Assembly: GCA_964551965.1 (NCBI GenBank) | Contig: CAZKFB010000040.1 | Span: 1-10,904 of the forward strand | DNA from: CAG-582 sp964551965 | GTDB lineage: Bacteria > Bacillota_I > Bacilli_A > RF39 > UBA660 | Reading direction: 5' to 3' | DNA: 10,904 nt | Part shown: positions 7,272-10,904 of the stretch, piece after piece | Layout: the number at the start of each line of letters is the position of its first letter | Numbering within the stretch: position 1 is the first letter of the stretch | Made by a program: the position numbers and the translations under genes | Notes under the pieces: model-generated | Seen by the model: the letters and a program-made list of their open reading frames with translations, nothing else | Database searches by the model: none | Told to the model about the DNA's origin: nothing

Positions 7272-7727
7272 CTATTTACGGATTATCTTACAAATATAAT
7301 CTTTACTTTCTAATTCTTTCTTTACTTCATAAATTGTGTCATCAAAAGTAATATCTAATTCCTTAGTATAATCATTATAGAAATCAATCATATGAAATGC
7401 TTCTATCTTTGTTGTTACATATATTTTTTTACCGTCATTTCTTATGTTATAGTCAAAATACGCATAATTAGGAGCTTCATTTTTTATATCCTCATATTTT
7501 TTATATTCAGTTTTCATATCTTTAGGAGTTATTACTTCATCTCTTTGATATCTAAATAAAGTTCCTTCTAGATAACGGAATGTTAAGGTTTCACTATAAT
7601 TTGAAAACTTAGTAACATAGTTACATTCAAGATAATAGTCCTTTTGACTTTCATTATAGAAATAGTTGGCAACTAATATACCAATAACAGCAAGGATAAC
7701 TAAACCATAGATTATCTTTTTCTTCAT
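7272..7727 (-). CDS. Hypothetical membrane-anchored protein, 151 residues
   Basis: I do not recognise the family. An N-terminal KKK is followed by one hydrophobic segment (about 5-23, IIYGLVILAVIGILVANYF). This is probably a membrane anchor with the remaining 125 residues outside the cell, since no lipobox cysteine is visible. The outside part is rich in Tyr, Lys, Asp and Glu and looks beta-strand rich (YLECNYVTKF, LTFRYLEG, KIYVTTKIEAF, ELDITFDDTIYEV). It has just two cysteines, Cys35 near the start of the domain and Cys146 near the end, which could form a disulfide. This pattern loosely recalls small DUF1307/YehR-type lipoprotein domains, but I would not assign it. It is the first gene of a two-gene operon with holA, with ribosome site AGGTGAT. 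Functional linkage to DNA replication is not implied. Confidence 0.8.
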   Translation of the reverse strand: MKKKIIYGLVILAVIGILVANYFYNESQKDYYLECNYVTKFSNYSETLTFRYLEGTLFRYQRDEVITPKDMKTEYKKYEDIKNEAPNYAYFDYNIRNDGKKIYVTTKIEAFHMIDFYNDYTKELDITFDDTIYEVKKELESKDYICKIIRK

Positions 7728-7743
7728 GATATCACCTATTACA

Positions 7744-7752
7744 ATTATATCA
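7744..7752 (-). promoter_or_regulatory. Extended -10 promoter for the 7727-6335 operon (unknown gene-holA)
   Basis: On the minus strand, TGA is followed by a perfect TATAAT (-10 at 7749-7744), 16 bp before the ATG. The -35 region at 17-bp spacing (7772-7767, TTAAAT) is poor, which is normal for extended -10 promoters. The leader would be very short. Confidence 0.5.
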
Positions 7753-7842
7753 TAAAGAATTAATTAATTTAATAACAAAGTATTTTTACTCTTCTTTTTA
7801 TAAGTTATTGAATGTTTGATATATAAACTATTAAAATAAATG

Positions 7843-7871
7843 TTGCATAATTATATTTTTTTTGATAAAAT
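7843..7871 (+). promoter_or_regulatory. Promoter for tRNA-His
   Basis: A -35-like TTGCAT (7843-7848), a 17-bp spacer and -10 TAAAAT (7866-7871) end 12 bp before the tRNA 5' end. The -35 is weak (three of six bases), while spacing and position fit. Confidence 0.45.
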
Positions 7872-7883
7872 TAATCATGTCAT

Positions 7884-7972
7884 GGCGGAATTGGTGAAGT
7901 GGTTAACACGGTAGATTGTGGCTCTNNNNNNNNNNATATTATGCAAGGGTTCGACTCCCTTATTTCGCCCCA
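7884..7972 (+). tRNA. tRNA-His (GTG), interrupted by a run of 10 Ns
   Basis: The acceptor stem GCGGAAT (7885-7891) pairs with ATTTCGC (7962-7968, one G-T wobble). The extra G-1 (7884) opposite C73 (7969) is the histidine-tRNA hallmark. The D stem is GTG/CAC (7894-7896 with 7907-7909). The anticodon stem begins GTAGA (7911-7915), the loop is TTGTGGC (7916-7922) and the anticodon is GTG (7918-7920). The T arm is AAGGG-TTCGACT-CCCTT (7945-7961). CCA is encoded (7970-7972). The Ns (7926-7935) fall in the 3' strand of the anticodon stem. Without them the flanks sum to 76 bases from G-1 to C73, against 74 expected, so the Ns are probably not missing tRNA sequence. Confidence 0.88.
7926..7935. other. 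Assembly gap (10 Ns)
   Basis: Ten undetermined bases lie within the tRNA-His gene. A round number of Ns suggests a scaffolding placeholder of unknown true length, and the order or adjacency of the two sides is therefore not proven. Confidence 0.95.
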
Positions 7973-8021
7973 TTTATGTTATTCACGAATCTTTATTTAA
8001 GGGATTCGGTGAAACTTATAT

Positions 8022-8054
8022 ACTCAATAGTCTTTTATGATTATTGAGTTTTTT
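8022..8054 (+). terminator. Intrinsic terminator after tRNA-His
   Basis: An 8-bp perfect stem, ACTCAATA (8022-8029) with TATTGAGT (8042-8049), has a 12-base loop and continues directly into a T run (8049-8054). It lies about 50 bp after the tRNA CCA end and before the lipoprotein promoter, so it most likely ends the tRNA transcript. Confidence 0.65.
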
Positions 8055-8062
8055 ATATTAAC

Positions 8063-8091
8063 TTTATCCATAACTACATTTATGCTAAAAT
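8063..8091 (+). promoter_or_regulatory. Extended -10 promoter for the lipoprotein gene
   Basis: TGC followed by TAAAAT (-10 at 8086-8091) has a TTTATC -35-like hexamer 17 bp upstream (8063-8068). It is correctly placed between the tRNA terminator and the ribosome site GAAGTGAG at about 8115-8122. Confidence 0.5.
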
Positions 8092-8129
8092 ATAATTAGT
8101 TTATATAAAAAGAAAGAAGTGAGTAAAAA

Positions 8130-8630
8130 ATGAAAAAAACTATTTTATTATTAGTAGCATTTACTTTGTTACTAACAGGATGTCAAAAGAATGAAGAAAA
8201 GAAAGAAGATAAAAAACAAGATAATCAAAAGACTACAGAGCCTGCTAAACCAGAATTCATAAGTGCAACTTACATGACTCAAGATGAATTTGAGCCAGGA
8301 GTTGTTGAATCATTAAATGATGACTTTTATGTTTTTAATGAAGATGGTACCTTCTATAGACAAAATAACTTTTGTGCTTGTTATTATATAAATGAAGGAA
8401 CTTACGAGATAGTTGCTAAAGATGGTAAAAAAATTATCAATTTAAGACCAAATAATGATATTGAAAGACATCTTGAATATAAAGGTGATAAAATTACTTT
8501 TATTGATGAAACTGGTGATGATGACAAAAAAAGTAGCGAGTATCATCAAGGATGTAATTTCTTTATGAATGATTTTGCAAAAACTGATAGTAAAAATGTC
8601 GTTTATAAAAAAGCGGAATGTTCAGAATAA
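8130..8630 (+). CDS. Putative lipoprotein of unknown function, 166 residues
   Basis: The N-terminus is a lipoprotein signal peptide: MKK, a hydrophobic core (ILLLVAFTLLL) and lipobox LTGC with Cys18 as the lipidated residue. Residues 19-40 are a Lys/Glu/Asn-rich flexible spacer. The remainder (about 43-166) is probably an extracellular beta-rich domain: FYVFNEDGTFYRQ (66-78), then INEGTYEIVAKDGKKIINL (87-105), then EYKGDKITFID. This strand-turn pattern resembles lipocalin-like stress or inhibitor lipoproteins, but I cannot name the family. It contains four cysteines beyond the lipobox (82, 84, 142, 164), the first two as CAC, suggesting disulfides or metal binding. It has its own promoter and shares a terminator with the convergent paralog array. 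Confidence 0.85.
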   Translation: MKKTILLLVAFTLLLTGCQKNEEKKEDKKQDNQKTTEPAKPEFISATYMTQDEFEPGVVESLNDDFYVFNEDGTFYRQNNFCACYYINEGTYEIVAKDGKKIINLRPNNDIERHLEYKGDKITFIDETGDDDKKSSEYHQGCNFFMNDFAKTDSKNVVYKKAECSE

Positions 8631-8635
8631 TGTAA

Positions 8636-8665
8636 AAAAACAAGGCTAATTAAAACCTTGTTTTT
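8636..8665. terminator. Bidirectional terminator between the lipoprotein gene and the paralog array
   Basis: A 10-bp perfect stem, AAAAACAAGG (8636-8645) with CCTTGTTTTT (8656-8665), has a 10-base loop. On the plus strand it runs into TTTTT; on the minus strand it ends in seven Ts (complement of 8634-8640). It can therefore stop transcripts of both convergent units. The right arm is identical to part of the spacer repeated between array genes. Confidence 0.8.
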
Positions 8666-8671
8666 ATTTTA

Positions 8672-9397
8672 TTATTCTTTTAATTTGCACCTTTCTGGAG
8701 TACAATTTGTATCTTTGTAAGTCCATTTAATACTACCATTAGGTCTAACCCATCCCGAAGCAATTACATTATCACCATGTTTTACTTCGATTTCGATAGT
8801 TGTACCTCGTGTATAATCACTATTTGAGCAAGAAACAGTTTGTATGAATCCTATTGATCGATAATCGTCCCTATAGTATTCATACCATGAGGCAAATTCA
8901 TCTAAAGCAGTATAGACCGCTTTGTTCATCATCTTATCACTTTCGCTCATAGCATTATCGATTTGGCCAAATCCATCTAAACCTCGACTTGCCCCTTTTT
9001 CTCCAAAATCTTTATATAAAACTGCACCCTTCGGTAAGTCATATTTTTTACATACAGGTTCGGAATCTGAAATAGTTGTTTCTTTATTCTCGTTTTCTTT
9101 CTTTGTTGGATTTATACTTTCTTTCCTAGTTGTCTTTGTTACTATAGTTGTTTTTGCCTTTGAAATAGTATTTTTGAGTGTTGTCTTTACTTCACTACTT
9201 TTTGTTGTAGTATCTACTAATTCATTAGAATTCTCCTCTTTTTCTTGCGTTGCTGTTATTTCAACTGTTGTTGTAGTCTTAGGAGAATTCTCAACTTTCT
9301 TCCCTGAAAACTTTTTAATTCCAAGTAAGCTTACTGCACTAATAAATAACAAAACGATAATTACAAATATGCAAATAATAATCTTTTTAGTTTTCAT
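8672..9397 (-). CDS. Paralog A: membrane-anchored Thr-rich stalk protein with Cys-framed head
   Basis: I recognise no named family for this 241-residue protein. It opens with a basic start (MKTKK) and a hydrophobic anchor (about 6-27) without a lipobox. A Thr/Lys-rich, probably disordered stalk (about 35-110, TTTTVEITATQEKEE and many KTT repeats) comes next, and could be O-glycosylated or span the wall. The head (about 112-241) carries four cysteines (116, 190, 232, 237). It opens with SEPVCKKYDLPKGAVLYKDFG and contains FASWYEYY, CSNSDYTRGT and GSIKWTYKD, ending CKLKE. Topology is inferred: N-terminus inside, head outside. It is the last gene of the array and ends at the shared terminator. 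Its spacer has an AAGGAGA ribosome site. It is the most divergent of the three (stalk KAKTTIVTKTTRKESI in place of KSTxVTKKTK-like text). Confidence 0.85.
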   Translation of the reverse strand: MKTKKIIICIFVIIVLLFISAVSLLGIKKFSGKKVENSPKTTTTVEITATQEKEENSNELVDTTTKSSEVKTTLKNTISKAKTTIVTKTTRKESINPTKKENENKETTISDSEPVCKKYDLPKGAVLYKDFGEKGASRGLDGFGQIDNAMSESDKMMNKAVYTALDEFASWYEYYRDDYRSIGFIQTVSCSNSDYTRGTTIEIEVKHGDNVIASGWVRPNGSIKWTYKDTNCTPERCKLKE

Positions 9398-9423
9398 AGT
9401 GTATTCTCCTTTTTTTTATTTTA

Positions 9424-10143
9424 TTATTCTTTTAATTTGCACATTTCCGGTGGACAAGTTGTATCTTTATAAATCCACTCCATCGATTTGTCTGGTTTTA
9501 TATACCCAATTGCTAAAGTTTTGTTTTGAGATATAGAATGAATAGTCAACTCACCAACAATCCCTCTTACATGATAGCCATCAGAGCAAAAGACAGGTTT
9601 TACGAGACTATCAGAATATTTACTGTCATGATTATATTCGAACCATGAGTTATATTCATCAATAATATCATATAGCTTGTTATCTAAAAGAGTATCAAGA
9701 CTTTGATGAACCTCTAAATACTTGTTTGACATTGCAGTAGTTCCATCTTTTCCAAAATCCTTATATAAAACTGCTCCTTTTGGTAGGCTATAGTTTTTAC
9801 ATACAGGTTCGGAAACTGAAATCGTTGGTTCTTTATTCTCATTTACTTTCTTAGTTGGATTTGTGCTATTGTTCTTAGTTTTCTTTGTTACTTTAGTGGA
9901 TTTTGTTTTTATAGTAGTACTTTTTGTTGTCTTTACTTCACTACTTTTGGTTGTAGTTCCTACTAATTCAGTTGGCAGCTCCTCTTTTTCTTGCGTTGTT
10001 GTTATTTCAACTGTTGTGGTAGTCTTTGTAGAATTATCAACTTTCTTTCCGGAAAAATTTTTAATTACAAGTAAACTTAATGTACTAATAAGTAACACAA
10101 CGATAATTACAAATATGCAAATAATAACCTTTTTATTTTTCAT
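9424..10143 (-). CDS. Paralog B: membrane-anchored Thr-rich stalk protein with Cys-framed head
   Basis: A 239-residue middle member of the array with the same architecture: anchor (about 6-27), Thr/Lys stalk (about 35-110) and head with cysteines at 115, 186, 230 and 235. Hand comparison with paralog C gives 40 of 50 identical residues for the N-terminus and 51 of 65 for the stalk. Over residues 141-170 of the head only 8 of 30 match, and five of those are the invariant SWFEY. Conserved head anchors are EPVCKNY, GAVLYKDFG, CSDGYHVRG and CKLKE. The ribosome site is AAGGAG, 8 bases before ATG, inside the 26-bp spacer. It is probably co-transcribed with A and C from a promoter outside the window. 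The function is unknown; it looks like a surface protein. Confidence 0.85.
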   Translation of the reverse strand: MKNKKVIICIFVIIVVLLISTLSLLVIKNFSGKKVDNSTKTTTTVEITTTQEKEELPTELVGTTTKSSEVKTTKSTTIKTKSTKVTKKTKNNSTNPTKKVNENKEPTISVSEPVCKNYSLPKGAVLYKDFGKDGTTAMSNKYLEVHQSLDTLLDNKLYDIIDEYNSWFEYNHDSKYSDSLVKPVFCSDGYHVRGIVGELTIHSISQNKTLAIGYIKPDKSMEWIYKDTTCPPEMCKLKE

Positions 10144-10169
10144 AGAATATTCTCCTTGTTTTTATTTTA
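10144..10169 (-). promoter_or_regulatory. Ribosome binding spacer repeated between array genes
   Basis: On the minus strand the spacer reads as an A/T tract, then AAGGAG, then AATATTCT and ATG. The sequence AGAATATTCT, overlapping the end of the Shine-Dalgarno, is a 10-bp perfect palindrome. The equivalent spacer at 9398-9423 keeps AAGGAG but has AGAATACACT instead. No terminator or promoter is evident in either spacer, supporting co-transcription. Confidence 0.6.
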
Positions 10170-10898
10170 TTATTCTTTTAATTTGCATCTTTTGACATCA
10201 CAATCTATTTTTTTCCAACTCCATTTTACACTACCATCAGATCTCATAAATCCCTCGGCGATTTTTTTCATATTATTTGATGAATCTATGTAAGTATGAA
10301 CATTAACATAAGAATAAATTCCTCTTACCGTATAGCCATCAGAGCAATACACCACTACAGGAAGTCCATCACTTTGAACACCTGAGTGATATTCGAACCA
10401 AGATTCTATTTCATTTAGACCAGTAACTAATTCTTTATCAACAAAGGCATTAATATCTTCATATGCCTTAAAGAATTCAGAGGACATTCCGGATATTCCA
10501 TTTTCTCCGAAGTCTTTAATAAAAACTGCTCCATTAGGTAATTTATAGTTTTTACATACAGGTTCGGAATCTAAAATAGTTGTTTCTTTATTCTCATTTA
10601 CTTTCTTAGTTGGATTTGTACTTACTTTCTTAGTTGTCTTTGTTACTCTAGTCGATTTTGTTTTTTTAGTAGTACTTTTTTGAGTCTTTACTTCACTAAT
10701 TTTGGTTGTAATTCCTACTAATTCAGTAGAGTTTTCCACTTTTTCTTGCATTGTTGTTATTTCAACTGTTGTGGTAGTCTTTGTAGACTTATCAACTTTC
10801 TTTCCGGAAAAATTTTTAATTTCAAGTAAACTTACTCCGCTAATAAGTAACACAATTATAATTATAGATATGCAAATAACAATTTTTTTATTTTTCAT
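10170..10898 (-). CDS. Paralog C: membrane-anchored Thr-rich stalk protein with Cys-framed head
   Basis: A 242-residue member, the first complete one in transcription order within the window. The layout matches its neighbours: basic start MKNKK, anchor (about 6-27), Thr/Lys stalk (about 35-110) and head with cysteines at 115, 185, 233 and 238. The head is the longest of the three, carrying an insertion near HTYIDSSNNMKK (201-212), consistent with a surface loop. SWFEY, CSDGYTVRGI, DGSVKWSW and the terminal CKLKE are kept. The ATG is at 10898-10896; its ribosome site lies beyond the edge, but the six visible upstream bases match the spacer that precedes paralog B. No promoter can be seen here, so this need not be the first gene of the operon. 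Confidence 0.85.
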   Translation of the reverse strand: MKNKKIVICISIIIIVLLISGVSLLEIKNFSGKKVDKSTKTTTTVEITTMQEKVENSTELVGITTKISEVKTQKSTTKKTKSTRVTKTTKKVSTNPTKKVNENKETTILDSEPVCKNYKLPNGAVFIKDFGENGISGMSSEFFKAYEDINAFVDKELVTGLNEIESWFEYHSGVQSDGLPVVVYCSDGYTVRGIYSYVNVHTYIDSSNNMKKIAEGFMRSDGSVKWSWKKIDCDVKRCKLKE

Positions 10899-10904
10899 AG
10901 AATA

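Larger units (their letters stand above)
8656..10904 (-). repeat. Tandem array of about 750-bp gene-plus-spacer units
   Basis: Three paralogous genes follow one another with stop-to-stop distances of 752 and 746 bp. The two internal spacers (9398-9423 and 10144-10169) are both 26 bp and agree at 23 of 26 positions. The stretch 8656-8671 after the last gene is identical to 10154-10169. The final six bases of the window, AGAATA, repeat the beginning of the 10144 spacer, suggesting a further unit to the right. Confidence 0.9.

Noticed and set aside
7986..8008. Hairpin CGAATCTT/GGGATTCG just after the tRNA
   Set aside because: It has an 8-bp stem with two G-T pairs and a 7-base loop, but no T run follows, so it is not a terminator by itself. 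It may only be a fold in the tRNA trailer or chance.
9058..9290. Short repeated ACT/ACA-type runs resembling a repeat array or CRISPR
   Set aside because: They are Thr and Lys codons of the stalk in frame; there are no regular repeats with unique spacers.
8922..9536. Plus-strand open frame of about 204 codons antisense to paralog A and the end of paralog B
   Set aside because: It is produced by the Thr/Lys-rich stalk and the lack of stop complements on the other strand. Its product is Val/Ser/Phe low-complexity, it runs across a gene boundary and it has no ribosome site.
9863..10195. Plus-strand open frame of about 110 codons antisense to paralog B
   Set aside because: It repeats the same low-complexity mirror of the stalk as at 8922-9536, so it is a by-product of the repeat unit and not a gene.

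Overview
The window is AT-rich DNA with short operons, strong AGGAGG/GGTGAT-type ribosome binding sites and a set of housekeeping genes typical of low-GC Bacillota (class Bacilli). MltG and the IreB kinase substrate imply a peptidoglycan wall and a PASTA-kinase signalling system, so this is not a wall-less mollicute. A run of exactly ten Ns inside a tRNA gene indicates a scaffolded draft, probably metagenome-derived, assembly. I infer an uncultured gut-type Bacilli lineage but cannot name the genus.

Positions 1-5307 (minus strand) hold a conserved core read right to left: cvpA, an unrecognised 500-residue cytosolic protein, trxA, then (from what looks like its own promoter) ireB, ruvX, a DUF1292 protein, mltG and a TrmR-like methyltransferase that runs off the left edge. 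The ireB-ruvX-DUF1292-mltG-trmR order matches the yrzL-yrrK-yrzB-yrrL-yrrM neighbourhood of Bacillus. The 500-residue gene lies between cvpA and trxA, where many Bacilli carry polX and mutS2.

Positions 5308-7860: rnhC (RNase HIII) is read rightward, divergently from cvpA, and collides tail to tail with holA (DNA polymerase III delta subunit). The last 15 bp of both genes overlap, inside a 13-bp perfect hairpin that can serve as a two-way terminator. holA follows a small membrane-anchored protein of unknown function in a two-gene operon with a good extended -10 promoter.

Positions 7861-8060: a tRNA-His gene (GTG anticodon, G-1:C73 pair, encoded CCA) is interrupted by the Ns. Counting bases shows that the two flanks already add up to slightly more than a whole tRNA, so the Ns do not stand for ten missing tRNA bases.

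Positions 8061-10904 are accessory in character. A cysteine-containing lipoprotein gene faces a tandem array of at least three paralogous minus-strand genes. Each paralog encodes an N-terminal membrane anchor, a Thr/Lys-rich stalk of about 70 residues and a cysteine-framed extracellular head ending in CKLKE. Anchor and stalk are much better conserved than the middle of the head. The 26-bp spacers are near-identical, and the last six bases of the window match the start of another such spacer, so the array may continue to the right. This surface-protein array is the most novel-looking part of the window; I cannot assign it a function.
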